From Cryobacterium levicorallinum (lineage in GTDB: Bacteria > Actinomycetota > Actinomycetes > Actinomycetales > Microbacteriaceae), in contig NZ_SOFE01000022.1 in NCBI RefSeq assembly GCF_004402405.1, positions 95,341 through 159,340 of the forward strand: a stretch of DNA of 64,000 bases, read 5' to 3'. The position numbers were made by a program, and so were the translations under genes. Under the pieces are notes generated by a model. It saw only the letters and a list, made by a program, of their open reading frames with translations. It did no database searches and was not told the DNA's origin. The stretch's first letter is position 1. Each line of letters begins with the position of its first letter. This document shows positions 9,739 to 18,436 of the stretch, one piece after another.

Positions 9739-11853
9739 CTATTCGCCCTTGTTCTTGTTGATGATCTCGTCGGCAACAGCCTTCGGGACCTCCGCATAGC
9801 TCTCGAACGTCATCGAGTACACCGCACGGCCGCTGGTCTTCGACCGCAGGTCACCGATGTATCCGAACATCTCCGACAGTGGAACGTGAGCGCGAATTAC
9901 CTTCACGCCCTGCGCATCCTCCATGGTCTGGATCTGCCCACGACGCGAGTTGAGGTCTCCGATTACGTCACCCATGTATTCCTCAGGGGTACGAACTTCG
10001 ACGGCCATCAGCGGCTCGAGCAGAACGGGGTTCGCCTTACGAACGGCTTCTTTGAAGCCCATCGATCCGGCAATCTTGAACGCCATCTCCGAGGAGTCAA
10101 CGTCGTGCGCAGCGCCGTCAAGCAGGCTGGCTCGAACGCCCACCATCGGGTAGCCGGCCAGGACGCCTACGCGGAGCGCATCCTGAATTCCAGCATCCAC
10201 CGAGGGGATGTACTCACGCGGGATACGGCCACCAGTGACCTTGTTCAGGAACTCGTACGACTTTTCAGCAGTGATTTCCATCGGCTCGATCGCGATCTGA
10301 ATCTTCGCGAACTGGCCGGATCCACCGGTCTGCTTCTTGTGCGTGTAGTCGTGACGCTCGACGGCCTTGCGGATCGTCTCGCGGTACGCGACCTGGGGCT
10401 TGCCGACGTTCGCCTCAACGTTGAATTCACGCTTCATGCGGTCGACCAGGATGTCCAGGTGAAGTTCACCCATTCCCTTGATTACCGTCTGGCCAGTTTC
10501 CTGGTTCTGTTCGGTACGGAAGGTGGGGTCTTCTTCGGCGAGCTTCTGAATGGCAAGGCCCAGCTTTTCCTGGTCCTGCTTGGTCTTCGGCTCAATCGCG
10601 ACCTCGATAACCGGGTCAGGGAACGTCATGGACTCAAGTACGACCTGGGCGTTCGGGTCGCACAGGGTGTCGCCCGTGGTGGTGTCCTTGAGGCCGATGA
10701 CCGCGTAGATGTGACCGGCGGTCACGAAGGCCACCGGGTTCTCCTTGTTGGCGTGCATCTGGAAGATCTTGCCGATGCGCTCCTTCTTGCCCTTGGTCGA
10801 GTTGATGACCTGGGCTCCGGAGTCGAGACGGCCCGAGTACACGCGAACATAGGTGAGGCGACCGAAGAACGGGTGCACCGCAACCTTGAACGCGAGAGCC
10901 GTGAAGGGCTCCTCGGCGTCGGGGTGACGCATGATGACCTTTTCTTCGTCGCGCGGGTCGTGTGCCTCAATGGCAGGCACGTCGAGCGGCGTCGGAAGGT
11001 AATCGATGACAGCGTCGAGCATCGGCTGAACGCCGCGGTTCTTGAATGCAGAACCACAGAGAACCGGGTAGATCTCGCTGTTGATGGTGAGCTTGCGAAT
11101 GGCGCCCTTGATCTCGGCAACCGTCAGCTCTTCGCCGGCGAAGTAACGCTCCATGAGGTCATCGTCGGTTTCGGCAACGGTCTCGAGCAGAAGCTTGCGG
11201 TACTCAGCAGCCTTCTCGACGAGGTCGGCGGGGATCTCTTCGATGGCGTACTTCGAGCCCATCTCCACGTCACCCTTGGAGTCGCCACGCCAGGTCAGTG
11301 CGCGCATCTGAACGAGGTCAACGACACCCTCGAAGTCAGACTCTGCACCGATCGGCAGCTGGATGACCAGCGGCTTGGCGCCGAGGCGCTTGATGATGGT
11401 GTCGACCGTGAAGTAGAAGTCGGCGCCGAGCTTGTCCATCTTGTTGACGAAGCAAATGCGGGGAACGTCGTACTTGTCGGCCTGACGCCACACGGTTTCG
11501 GACTGGGGCTCAACGCCCTCCTTGCCGTCGAACACGGCAACAGCACCGTCGAGGACGCGGAGCGAACGCTCCACCTCCACGGTGAAGTCCACGTGTCCGG
11601 GGGTGTCGATGATGTTGATCTGGTTGTTGTCCCAGAAACAGGTCGTCGCAGCGGAGGTGATCGTGATGCCACGTTCCTGCTCCTGCGCCATCCAGTCCAT
11701 CGTCGAGGCGCCGTCGTGGGTCTCGCCGATCTTGTGGTTGACACCCGTGTAGAACAGGATGCGCTCAGTCGTGGTGGTCTTGCCAGCATCAATGTGAGCC
11801 ATGATGCCGATATTGCGGACCTTACTCAGGTCGGTGAGCACGTCAAGTGCCAC
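9739..11853 (-). CDS. fusA: Translation elongation factor G
   Basis: EF-G drives ribosomal translocation. I start it at the GTG at 11853 (read [16 protein letters not shown]), preceded by GGAGGACCCC; the frame extends upstream without family similarity. The product has 704 residues. Motifs are [15 protein letters not shown] (G1), DTPGHVDFT (G3) and NKMDKLGAD (G4), with complete domains II-V ([18 protein letters not shown]). It lies between rpsG and tuf in the classical str order. Confidence 0.98.
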   Translation of the reverse strand: MALDVLTDLSKVRNIGIMAHIDAGKTTTTERILFYTGVNHKIGETHDGASTMDWMAQEQERGITITSAATTCFWDNNQINIIDTPGHVDFTVEVERSLRVLDGAVAVFDGKEGVEPQSETVWRQADKYDVPRICFVNKMDKLGADFYFTVDTIIKRLGAKPLVIQLPIGAESDFEGVVDLVQMRALTWRGDSKGDVEMGSKYAIEEIPADLVEKAAEYRKLLLETVAETDDDLMERYFAGEELTVAEIKGAIRKLTINSEIYPVLCGSAFKNRGVQPMLDAVIDYLPTPLDVPAIEAHDPRDEEKVIMRHPDAEEPFTALAFKVAVHPFFGRLTYVRVYSGRLDSGAQVINSTKGKKERIGKIFQMHANKENPVAFVTAGHIYAVIGLKDTTTGDTLCDPNAQVVLESMTFPDPVIEVAIEPKTKQDQEKLGLAIQKLAEEDPTFRTEQNQETGQTVIKGMGELHLDILVDRMKREFNVEANVGKPQVAYRETIRKAVERHDYTHKKQTGGSGQFAKIQIAIEPMEITAEKSYEFLNKVTGGRIPREYIPSVDAGIQDALRVGVLAGYPMVGVRASLLDGAAHDVDSSEMAFKIAGSMGFKEAVRKANPVLLEPLMAVEVRTPEEYMGDVIGDLNSRRGQIQTMEDAQGVKVIRAHVPLSEMFGYIGDLRSKTSGRAVYSMTFESYAEVPKAVADEIINKNKGE

Positions 11854-11919
11854 GGGGGTCCTCCAGCGGGTAGGGGTGGAAATGCAGAACAGGGCCGTAA
11901 GCATCCGCTTCTCAGCTGT

Positions 11920-11958
11920 GTTCAGGCGCGCGCCGACTATGCCGACACGCGCCTGAAC
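11920..11958. repeat. Hairpin in the rpsG-fusA gap
   Basis: GTTCAGGCGCG (11920-11930) pairs perfectly with CGCGCCTGAAC (11948-11958). The pairing can extend outward with a small bulge (AGCTG and CAGCT). It occupies the 134-bp gap between rpsG and fusA and may act as a processing or attenuation structure. Confidence 0.55.
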
Positions 11959-11987
11959 AGCTGATCAGGAATGCTCGATGGAGCTAG

Positions 11988-12458
11988 CTACCAGCGGTAG
12001 TGAGCGAAGGCCTTGTTCGCTTCAGCCATCTTGTGAGTGTCTTCACGACGCTTGACAGCGGCACCGAGGCCGTTGCTCGCGTCGAGGATCTCGTTGGTGA
12101 GACGCTCGGTCATGGTCTTCTCGCGACGCGCCTTGGCGTAGCTGGTCAACCAGCGCAGCGCCAGGGTGTTGGCGCGGTGCGGCTTGACCTCAACCGGAAC
12201 CTGGTAGGTGGAACCACCGACGCGGCGCGAACGCACCTCGAGGGTCGGACGGACGTTGTCGAGTGCCTTCTTCAGCGTGACAACGGCATCCAGCTCGTTC
12301 TTGGCGGACACTCCGGCGAGGGCATCGTAAACGATGCGCTCGGCGAGGCCCTTTTTGCCATCGAGAAGGATCTTGTTGACGAGCTGGCTGACGATGGGTG
12401 CACCGTAAACCGGGTCGGCAATGACAGGGCGCTTGGGAGCGGGTCCTTTACGGGGCAT
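11988..12458 (-). CDS. rpsG: 30S ribosomal protein S7
   Basis: S7 nucleates the 30S head. It has 156 residues, begins [19 protein letters not shown] and contains [18 protein letters not shown] and ending [14 protein letters not shown], all typical. The start overlaps the rpsL stop by one base (TAATG). Confidence 0.98.
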   Translation of the reverse strand: MPRKGPAPKRPVIADPVYGAPIVSQLVNKILLDGKKGLAERIVYDALAGVSAKNELDAVVTLKKALDNVRPTLEVRSRRVGGSTYQVPVEVKPHRANTLALRWLTSYAKARREKTMTERLTNEILDASNGLGAAVKRREDTHKMAEANKAFAHYRW

Positions 12459-12832
12459 TACTTCTTCTCCATCTTTGCGCCGTAGCGGCTACGTGCCTGC
12501 TTACGGTTCTTGACGGCCTGGGTGTCCAGTGCGCCGCGAATGATTTTGTAACGCACACCGGGGAGGTCCTTAACACGGCCTCCGCGCACGAGCACCATGG
12601 AGTGCTCCTGCAGGTTGTGGCCCTCGCCGGGAATGTAGGCGGTGACCTCGGTGCCGTTGGAAAGCTTGACGCGGGCGACCTTGCGAAGAGCCGAGTTCGG
12701 CTTCTTCGGGGTGGTGGTGTAGACGCGGGTGCAAACGCCGCGCTGCTGCGGGTTGGACTTCAGGGCGGGAGCCTTGGTCTTGGTGACCTTGGGGCTACGG
12801 CCCTTCCTGACCAACTGCTGAATGGTGGGCAC
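12458..12832 (-). CDS. rpsL: 30S ribosomal protein S12
   Basis: S12 governs decoding accuracy. I take the GTG at 12832 ([12 protein letters not shown]) with an AAGGAG ribosome-binding site about 6 bases upstream; it has 124 residues, the family length. The regions where streptomycin-resistance changes occur read [13 protein letters not shown] and [12 protein letters not shown], the usual wild-type forms. It heads the str operon behind a leader of about 230 nt. Confidence 0.98.
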   Translation of the reverse strand: MPTIQQLVRKGRSPKVTKTKAPALKSNPQQRGVCTRVYTTTPKKPNSALRKVARVKLSNGTEVTAYIPGEGHNLQEHSMVLVRGGRVKDLPGVRYKIIRGALDTQAVKNRKQARSRYGAKMEKK

Positions 12833-13069
12833 TAAATACTCCTTGATATTGCTGCACGGTGACAGCTTTGTGATGGTTAGCATTCGACTTAGCTCTTGCG
12901 AGTTAGGTCGAGTTCATCTGGACCCGCTTGAACCCACACGATTGCTCGCGCGTGTTTTGGTGGGTATGCCGTGGGGGCATGGCCTTCGACCAGCCCTACA
13001 TGTGTGGAATCTCGGCCTGTGCTCTCAGGAGGGCATAATTCAGGCGCACGACAAAGCGCACACCGGGTA

Positions 13070-13099
13070 ATTCTAGCCCGGTGGGGCCTTGACGGTCAA
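13070..13099 (-). promoter_or_regulatory. Promoter of the str operon (rpsL-rpsG-fusA-tuf)
   Basis: On the minus strand TTGACC (13099-13094) and TAGAAT (13075-13070) are separated by 18 bp, a near-consensus housekeeping promoter. Transcription should begin near 13063, leaving an untranslated leader of about 230 nt before rpsL. Confidence 0.8.
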
Positions 13100-13167
13100 A
13101 TGGGTTGTGCCCCGCGTCGCAGGTGCCGCCGCGCGCCCCTTCTCCTGCACTTCTACTTCCCGGGCCT

Positions 13168-13223
13168 GGGCCCGGTCGCTGGGCCCATAATCTATCGTGG
13201 GCCCAGTTTCCCGGCCCGGGCCC
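13168..13223 (+). repeat. Four-box GGGCCC dispersed element, copy A
   Basis: GGGCCC occurs at 13168, 13181, 13199 and 13218, so the start-to-start spacing is 13, 18 and 19. The middle pair forms a longer inverted repeat (CTGGGCCCA with TGGGCCCAG, 13179-13206). Copy B at 26416 has exactly the same four spacings in the same orientation. Copy C at 14664 is a degenerate copy in the opposite orientation. It lies between the end of the 13268 gene and the str promoter. Confidence 0.85.
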
Positions 13224-13267
13224 GGTCGGTATTTGCTTCTCGTATCAGAGCGGATGCGCGGGCTCGG

Positions 13268-14026
13268 CTAGGGATTGCGCGGCCAGAGCGGGGAGTCGAG
13301 GGTGCTGTCGAGGTCGGCGAGCAGGGCCTGCACCTGGGGCTCGACGTGCTCGGCGATCGCGGCGAGCAGGCGAGACTGCTGTTGCCGGAGTTGGGCACAG
13401 ACCCGGCGGCCGACCTGGGTGGCGAACTCGTCGGCGAGGCCGATTTCTACCCGGAGGGCGGCCTTTTCTTCGGGGGTGAGCGGCGGGAGGCGCTCCTTTG
13501 CTGTTTCGTCTGGGTCGTGGTCGGCCTGGGGGTTCCGGCCGGGACCTTGACCGGGTTCGGACTCGAAATCACCGCCCGGGGCGGCAGGCTTGGGGGCCGC
13601 AGGCGGTGAGTCGGGGGGTTCCAGGCCGGCGAGCTCGCTGAAGGTGAAGAGGTAGGGCGCATCCGCTGCCGGTTGCGGGTCAAGGTCGAGGCCGCGAAAT
13701 TCCGGCTCGAGTCCTTCGGCCGGGCGATACGCCTGCGCGGATTGGCGGCGCTCGCTCAGGTTGAGTTCGTGCGCGAGCAGCGGGAGGTTGCGCTCGGTGT
13801 ATTCATCGACCGATGCGTCGATGACGATCTTCATGCGCATGGAGAGGGCGTGCTGCACGACGTGGGGCACGTCGACGGCAAGTCCGGCCGACGCGATGAT
13901 CGGCGAGCCGAAGCACTGACGGCAAAGCCGTGCGCGGCCGCGGTGCGTTGCGGGCCGCCACCGGGTGATCCAACGCAGCCAGTTCTCAACCTCATGGTTG
14001 ACGCGCGATTCGATGGACCCTTCCAT
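13268..14026 (-). CDS. Hypothetical protein with N-terminal CxxC and acidic/Pro-rich middle
   Basis: Not recognised. A start at the ATG at 14026 (MEGSIESRVNHEVENWLRWI) is preferred over a TTG nine bases earlier; neither has a clear ribosome-binding site. The 252-residue product has LCRQC near residues 34-38, a central segment with HELNLSERRQS, then a low-complexity Pro/Ala/Asp stretch. The C-terminal part is Gln/Leu-rich and likely helical (QLRQQQSRLLAAIAEHVEP). There is no signal peptide or membrane segment. The role is unknown. Confidence 0.6.
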   Translation of the reverse strand: MEGSIESRVNHEVENWLRWITRWRPATHRGRARLCRQCFGSPIIASAGLAVDVPHVVQHALSMRMKIVIDASVDEYTERNLPLLAHELNLSERRQSAQAYRPAEGLEPEFRGLDLDPQPAADAPYLFTFSELAGLEPPDSPPAAPKPAAPGGDFESEPGQGPGRNPQADHDPDETAKERLPPLTPEEKAALRVEIGLADEFATQVGRRVCAQLRQQQSRLLAAIAEHVEPQVQALLADLDSTLDSPLWPRNP

Positions 14027-14080
14027 ACTGCACAAGGGTACTCGACCGGCGTTACCCGCGAGGGGCCACGAACGACCCCA

Positions 14081-14581
14081 TCATCGGGGCTCGTTGTCGT
14101 CGTCCTTCTGCCAGGGCCACTCGGGAGTGCCGGATCCGTCGGGCTTGGCCAGCAGCACGACGAAGTAGAGAAACGCGATGAGCCAGCCGCAGACCGCGAC
14201 GGAGATCGCGAAGGGGCTCGTCATCTCGCCGCCGATGAAGATTACCGAGCGAAAGAGTTCGCCGGCGCCGAGGCTGTAGAAGACTCCCCCGAAGACGCAA
14301 TAGGTCAGGTAGGCAGCGACTCCGGCGAGGAAGATCGGCAGCGGCGGCACCTGGGTGAGGCGCTCGGGCGAGCGCAGCACTGCGGAGAGAATGACCCAGA
14401 CCAGGGCGAGGACCGCGGTCGTGACCATGAGGGGGCCGAGGAGGGCACCGGCATCCGTTTCGTTGATGACGTCGCGATTGAGCAGCAGGCTGAGCACCCC
14501 GAATGACGCCACGATGAGGGCCACATAGAGGACGACCGAAAAGGCCGCCATGGTGATCGCGTACTTTCGGTATTCCCGCAT
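14081..14581 (-). CDS. Integral membrane protein, unknown function
   Basis: Start taken at MREYRKYAITMAAF (14581); an upstream start at 14623 would add only a basic stretch. The 166-residue product has four hydrophobic segments, at roughly residues 8-35, 50-70, 83-103 and 125-150, and a short charged C-terminus (PWQKDDDNEPR). It resembles small uncharacterised membrane proteins of Microbacteriaceae, but I cannot assign a family. It is one of three minus-strand genes between the str operon and the pilus operon. Confidence 0.65.
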   Translation of the reverse strand: MREYRKYAITMAAFSVVLYVALIVASFGVLSLLLNRDVINETDAGALLGPLMVTTAVLALVWVILSAVLRSPERLTQVPPLPIFLAGVAAYLTYCVFGGVFYSLGAGELFRSVIFIGGEMTSPFAISVAVCGWLIAFLYFVVLLAKPDGSGTPEWPWQKDDDNEPR

Positions 14582-14663
14582 GGCTCTAGCGTAGGCCCGC
14601 GGGCGCAGCGCGAGCCGCCGCACACGGTGCAGCGAAGCGGATGCCGCGGCTGGCGTGAAGACC

Positions 14664-14718
14664 GGGCCACCCTGTGAACCCAGGCCCAGTTTCTAAACTG
14701 GGCCCACGACCGGGGCCA
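14664..14718 (-). repeat. Four-box GGGCCC dispersed element, copy C (degenerate, inverted)
   Basis: Read on the minus strand the boxes are TGGCCC (14718), GGGCCC (14705), GGGCCT (14687) and TGGCCC (14669), with spacing 13, 18 and 18. The first spacer (CGGTCGT) and the bases after the last box (GGTC) resemble copy A. The middle pair is a longer inverted repeat around AGTTTAGAAACT. It fills the gap between the two membrane-protein genes. Confidence 0.75.
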
Positions 14719-14729
14719 AAAACAGAACG

Positions 14730-15818
14730 CTACGGGCGGGTGGGGTGGGGGCCGTCGGCGAGCAGGCGCTCGTACTCGGTGCGGGCCTCAAGGTTGCGGG
14801 CGGTGACGCGGCGTCCGCGACGGGCGATCCAGGCGCCGGCCCAGATCGGAACCTCGCGGGCGATGAGTCCGGCGGCGATCGCGCCCGGGTTCAGCCAGAG
14901 CGAGGACACGAAGCGACTGAGGTCGGCGGCACCGACCGTGTCGGCCGTTCCATCGAAGACGAGGCCGAGCAGCGCCCCGCCGATGTAAGAGAAGTAGACG
15001 ACGACGGCGACGATGAATCCGAACAGCACGTACGCCCACCAGCCGCCCCGGTTGACCAGAGCGATCAGTCCGACATAGGCGAGGAAGAAGAACAGGATGG
15101 GAATGTAGAAGACCGGCAGTGCGGCAAAGGTGGTGAACCCGGTCACGGTCGCGGCGACGCTGGTGCTGGTCACTCCGATGATGATGAAGGCTGCTGCAGC
15201 GTAGAGCAGGGCGAAAACCACCGTGGCGAGCAAGGCGATCAGGATGCCACCGCCCCGGTTGCTGCGCAGGCGCGGCTTGGTCGGCGCCTGCACGTAGATC
15301 GGCGACTGGGCTGCGGGCGCGGCGTAAGCCGGAGCAGCAGGCGCCGGCGCGGCGACCGGCACGTCATCGACCGGCACGTCATCGACCGGCACAGTGGAAG
15401 CGGCGGCGGGCGTTCCGACAACGAGAAGAGCCGACGGGGTGACCACGGGTTCTGAATCGATGGCCGTGCTCCGGGCCGGCACGGTGGCCGCCGGAGTATA
15501 GGAGTCGGCGTAGTCGTCGGCGAGGCTCGGGGCGTCAACGTCGGCCGATGCAACCGGCTCGGCCGTCGACATCGGCGACAGGTTGCGAGAGTTCGCCGAA
15601 GCGGTCGCGGCATCGGCACGTTCGGCCGCGGTCAGGTTGGCGTTGATGGCGTCATAGTCGATGACGAGGGGCTCCTGCACCGGCTCAGGCGAAGCTGCCT
15701 CCGCTGAAAGTACTTCTGCAGGCTCCGGCACGGCCTGCCCGCGAGCGGTCTCGTCGGGCGACGCCGTTGCATCCGTTTCAGAATTCTTCTTGCCGTCAAG
15801 TGGCGTGTTGTCGCTCAT
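14730..15818 (-). CDS. Polytopic membrane protein with long disordered N-terminus
   Basis: Not recognised. Of 362 residues, the first about 170 are Ala/Pro/Asp/Glu-rich and look disordered. They include a short tandem repeat (VPVDDVPVDDVPV) encoded by a 15-bp DNA repeat at 15357-15391. The C-terminal half has four or five hydrophobic segments, from GILIALLATVVFALLYAAAA onward, and ends in a basic stretch. The start ATG at 15818 (MSDNTPLDGKKNS) has GAGGAG-like sequence upstream. It could be an envelope-associated protein. Confidence 0.65.
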   Translation of the reverse strand: MSDNTPLDGKKNSETDATASPDETARGQAVPEPAEVLSAEAASPEPVQEPLVIDYDAINANLTAAERADAATASANSRNLSPMSTAEPVASADVDAPSLADDYADSYTPAATVPARSTAIDSEPVVTPSALLVVGTPAAASTVPVDDVPVDDVPVAAPAPAAPAYAAPAAQSPIYVQAPTKPRLRSNRGGGILIALLATVVFALLYAAAAFIIIGVTSTSVAATVTGFTTFAALPVFYIPILFFFLAYVGLIALVNRGGWWAYVLFGFIVAVVVYFSYIGGALLGLVFDGTADTVGAADLSRFVSSLWLNPGAIAAGLIAREVPIWAGAWIARRGRRVTARNLEARTEYERLLADGPHPTRP

Positions 15819-15905
15819 GCTGAACTCCTCGTGGCCTTCGCCGTGACTGGCCTTTATTGTACCAAGGGCACGGCAAATGCCACGGAGACTCGGCGTGCCG
15901 CGCCA

Positions 15906-16592
15906 TTATCCAACGGATGTCGTCGCCGCTACCAGCGAATACACCAGTCCAGAGATGGTCGCGTCCACCAAGGTCTCTTCGCCGGAGGCCTGCGCGGTAT
16001 CGATCCCGTGCACGAGGAACAACCGGCTCCCGGATTGCACACTGGCCACGAATTCAAGCACCTGGGCGTAGGTTCCCGTCACGGTGATCTGCAGCGGGAA
16101 GGCGGCGAAGTTGCTCTCCGTGATCAGCGCGACGGGCGCTGGCGTTGCAGCCGCCGCGGCCGAAGAAGCCGCCGCAGACGCGCCTTCTGAATCCGGCGCA
16201 GCCGACCCCGTAGAAGTCGCAGCCGCCGGAACCTCGGGCAGCAAAGGCACATAGGCTTGCGCCTCGGTCACGGTCATTCCGGTGAGGGTGAGGCCCACCG
16301 CCTGGGCCTGGGCGTCGAGCTGGTCAACGAAGGCCGGCATGGCCGAGCCGCTCGGCACGGATTCGGCGAGCGCCTCAGCCGTCGCGGTCAGCGCGTCCAG
16401 GTCTTCGAAGTCGTGCTTGAGGCGGGCGAGCAGGGCGACGTGCCCGGCATTCGTACTCTGCACGGCCGCCCGGCTCGCGTCGGCGGCGTTCATGCTGTCC
16501 AGCTGCGGCTGCACTCCGAGAAGCACGCCGAGAACGACGATGACGCTCGTCACCAGCACCGAACCGATGAGCCAGAGCTTGTTCTTGTCCAT
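15906..16592 (-). CDS. pilO: Type IV pilus inner-membrane alignment protein PilO (operon 1)
   Basis: PilO pairs with PilN to form the periplasm-facing alignment ring linking PilM to the pilus. The 228-residue product has one N-terminal membrane helix (about residues 7-27), a coiled-coil (QSTNAGHVALLARLKHDFEDLDALTATA) given here only in outline at about 45-75, and a C-terminal ferredoxin-like domain. An Ala/Ser-rich insert lies in the middle (about 120-150). It is the last gene of operon 1, 2 bp after pilN. The assignment rests on architecture and order; sequence is weakly conserved in this family. Confidence 0.82.
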   Translation of the reverse strand: MDKNKLWLIGSVLVTSVIVVLGVLLGVQPQLDSMNAADASRAAVQSTNAGHVALLARLKHDFEDLDALTATAEALAESVPSGSAMPAFVDQLDAQAQAVGLTLTGMTVTEAQAYVPLLPEVPAAATSTGSAAPDSEGASAAASSAAAAATPAPVALITESNFAAFPLQITVTGTYAQVLEFVASVQSGSRLFLVHGIDTAQASGEETLVDATISGLVYSLVAATTSVG

Positions 16593-16594
16593 GG

Positions 16595-17263
16595 CTAGTC
16601 CTTTTTCGGCGGGTCGAAGCGGTGCGCGAACGCCACGTCATTGACGTGCATCGTGATGATAACGGTATAGCTGCCCAAGTTTTGGTCGAGCGAGACCGAG
16701 CCCGGCAGCGCGTCGGCAAAGCCGTCGAGCGTACTGAGCGCGTTCAGCCAGGCTGGAATGTCCGGCAGCACGGCGCTCGTCGCGGTGAACGACACGGTCG
16801 CCACCCGCAGTCCCTGCAGCGGTGCGGTCGCCTGGGTGTATGCCGCGAGCGGGGTCGCCGAATCCACCTGTACCGTGCCGATCGCGACGCTGCTCGGCAG
16901 GGTGCCCTGCACTGCGTCGAGGTAGCCCTTCCAGTCAATTTCAGTCGAGGCGCCCAGCTGCTGCGCCGCCTCGCTCAGCGCGATCTGGTGTTGCAACGAC
17001 CGCACGGCGAAGTACTTGCCCTGTTCGGTCAGCAGGGTTTCGGTGCGGGCCTGCTCGGTCGCGAGTTTGGTTTGGGCGCTCAGCGCGAGCGCCGTTGACG
17101 CGCCGACTCCGAGGGCGACGAGCACGGCGATGCCCGTGACGCCGAGGGCGAGGCTGCGCCGTTGCCGCTGGCCGCGCCGCTCGGCTCGCACCTCCGGCGG
17201 CAGCAGGTCGACCCGTTGGTCGCCGCCGATGACGGGCACATCGTCGTTCGAAGCTCGTCTCAT
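16595..17263 (-). CDS. pilN: Type IV pilus assembly protein PilN (operon 1)
   Basis: PilN carries a cytoplasmic N-terminal motif that binds PilM. The 222-residue product has RVDLLPPEVRAERR near residues 16-29 (equivalent to the INLLP motif), then a membrane helix (about 40-62), a coiled-coil (about 63-95) and a C-terminal domain. The start is the ATG at 17263, which overlaps the pilM stop as ATGA. The much longer open frame upstream is antisense-like read-through across pilM. Confidence 0.88.
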   Translation of the reverse strand: MRRASNDDVPVIGGDQRVDLLPPEVRAERRGQRQRRSLALGVTGIAVLVALGVGASTALALSAQTKLATEQARTETLLTEQGKYFAVRSLQHQIALSEAAQQLGASTEIDWKGYLDAVQGTLPSSVAIGTVQVDSATPLAAYTQATAPLQGLRVATVSFTATSAVLPDIPAWLNALSTLDGFADALPGSVSLDQNLGSYTVIITMHVNDVAFAHRFDPPKKD

Positions 17264-18372
17264 GCTGCACGCCCGAGCGCGAGGCCGAGGGCCACGGTGT
17301 AGGCGGAGCCGCTCAGCCGCAGCGCTTGAGTATCGATAACGGATGCGAGACCCACCGTTGCGAGCGGATCCCCCCGGGTCACGCCGAGGCGGGTCAATTT
17401 CGAGACCGCCTCGGCCAGGCCGGGAAGCTCGGCTCCCCCACCGCTGAGTATGATGGCCGACACTGGATCGCTCGGCCGGGTGTTGGCGAAGTAGCTGAGC
17501 GTGTTGACGATGCTGCCGAGCTGGTCGTGCATGGTGTCCGCAATGATGCGGGCGGCGGCCGCCTCGATCGGGCTGGAATCCGGCACTGCGGCGGCGAACA
17601 GCACTGCGGCGGCGAACAGCACTGCGGCGGCGGACGATTCGGTCGCGGCCGGCAGACCGACGCGCCGTTTCAGCTGCTCGGCGGCGGCGGCATCCGTTTG
17701 CAAACCGTCGCTGAGAGCCTGGGTGAGATCGTTGGCTCCGGTGGGGATGATGCGCACGAACTGGGGTACACCGTTGCGGGTGATCACGATGCTCGTGGTC
17801 GTCGCGCCGAGGTCGATGACGGCCACGACGCCGTCGATGCCGGGGCGGGTGACCAGCAGGCGGCTGACCGCGAAGGGGATCAGGTCGACGTCGATGGTTC
17901 TGAGTCCCGCCAGACGTACCGCGGAGACATTGGCGACGACGGCCGCCTTGACGGCCGCTATGAGCAGCCCGTTCACGGTTTGGCCGTGCTCGGTCGTCGA
18001 CTCCGAGATGGGATAGAAGTCGAGCAGTGCGTCGGCGACCGGTACCGGCAGCAGGTCCTGCACCTCGAACGGGAGCGCTTGTCGAATGCGCGCGAGCGAC
18101 ATTTTGGGCACGCTCAGGTCGCGGGCCAGCACGCGCTGGTTGCCCATGCCGAGTACTACCTGGCGGGAACGGAACCCACCGCCAGACCACAGCGCTTTGA
18201 GCGCGGCGGCCACCGTATTCGGCTCGATCACCTCGCCGGCGATGACGGCTCCAGGCGGCAGCGACACCTCGTGATAGCGCAGCAGCATCGGCCGGGGCTT
18301 GCCGGGACCCCGCACCTCGACGGCGCGCAGGTGCGCGGTGCCGATGTCTATTCCGACGATGCTCTGAGTCAC
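17260..18372 (-). CDS. pilM: Type IV pilus assembly ATPase-fold protein PilM (operon 1)
   Basis: PilM is an actin-like cytoplasmic protein that anchors PilN/PilO. The 370-residue product begins with a GTG at 18372 (ribosome-binding site AAGGAG). It has the phosphate-1 motif GIDIGTAHLRAVEV, the adenosine-side motif IILSGGGAELPG and a central DLGATTTSIVI. A low-complexity insert (AAAVLFAAAVLFAAAV, near residue 250) comes from an 18-bp DNA tandem repeat at about 17585-17635; the paralogue PilM2 lacks it. Confidence 0.92.
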   Translation of the reverse strand: MTQSIVGIDIGTAHLRAVEVRGPGKPRPMLLRYHEVSLPPGAVIAGEVIEPNTVAAALKALWSGGGFRSRQVVLGMGNQRVLARDLSVPKMSLARIRQALPFEVQDLLPVPVADALLDFYPISESTTEHGQTVNGLLIAAVKAAVVANVSAVRLAGLRTIDVDLIPFAVSRLLVTRPGIDGVVAVIDLGATTTSIVITRNGVPQFVRIIPTGANDLTQALSDGLQTDAAAAEQLKRRVGLPAATESSAAAVLFAAAVLFAAAVPDSSPIEAAAARIIADTMHDQLGSIVNTLSYFANTRPSDPVSAIILSGGGAELPGLAEAVSKLTRLGVTRGDPLATVGLASVIDTQALRLSGSAYTVALGLALGRAA

Positions 18373-18436
18373 GAGAAGTGCTCCTTATAAATAGGGATGG
18401 GTGAACTGACGAGTGGATGCTGGGCGCGGCCGGTCA

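Larger units (their letters stand above)
12833..13267. other. 435-bp non-coding region upstream of rpsL
   Basis: It holds the rpsL ribosome-binding site and leader, the promoter at 13070-13099 and the four-box GGGCCC element at 13168-13223. No gene is supported here on either strand. Confidence 0.8.

Noticed and set aside
9577..11964. 795-codon open frame on the plus strand across fusA
   Set aside because: It is antisense to fusA and arises from high-GC codon use; no family-like motifs and no ribosome-binding site.
17264..18190. Long N-terminal extension of the PilN1 frame
   Set aside because: It overlaps pilM1 and is Arg/Gly-rich read-through; the ATG at 17263 gives normal PilN size and the same ATGA coupling as operon 2.
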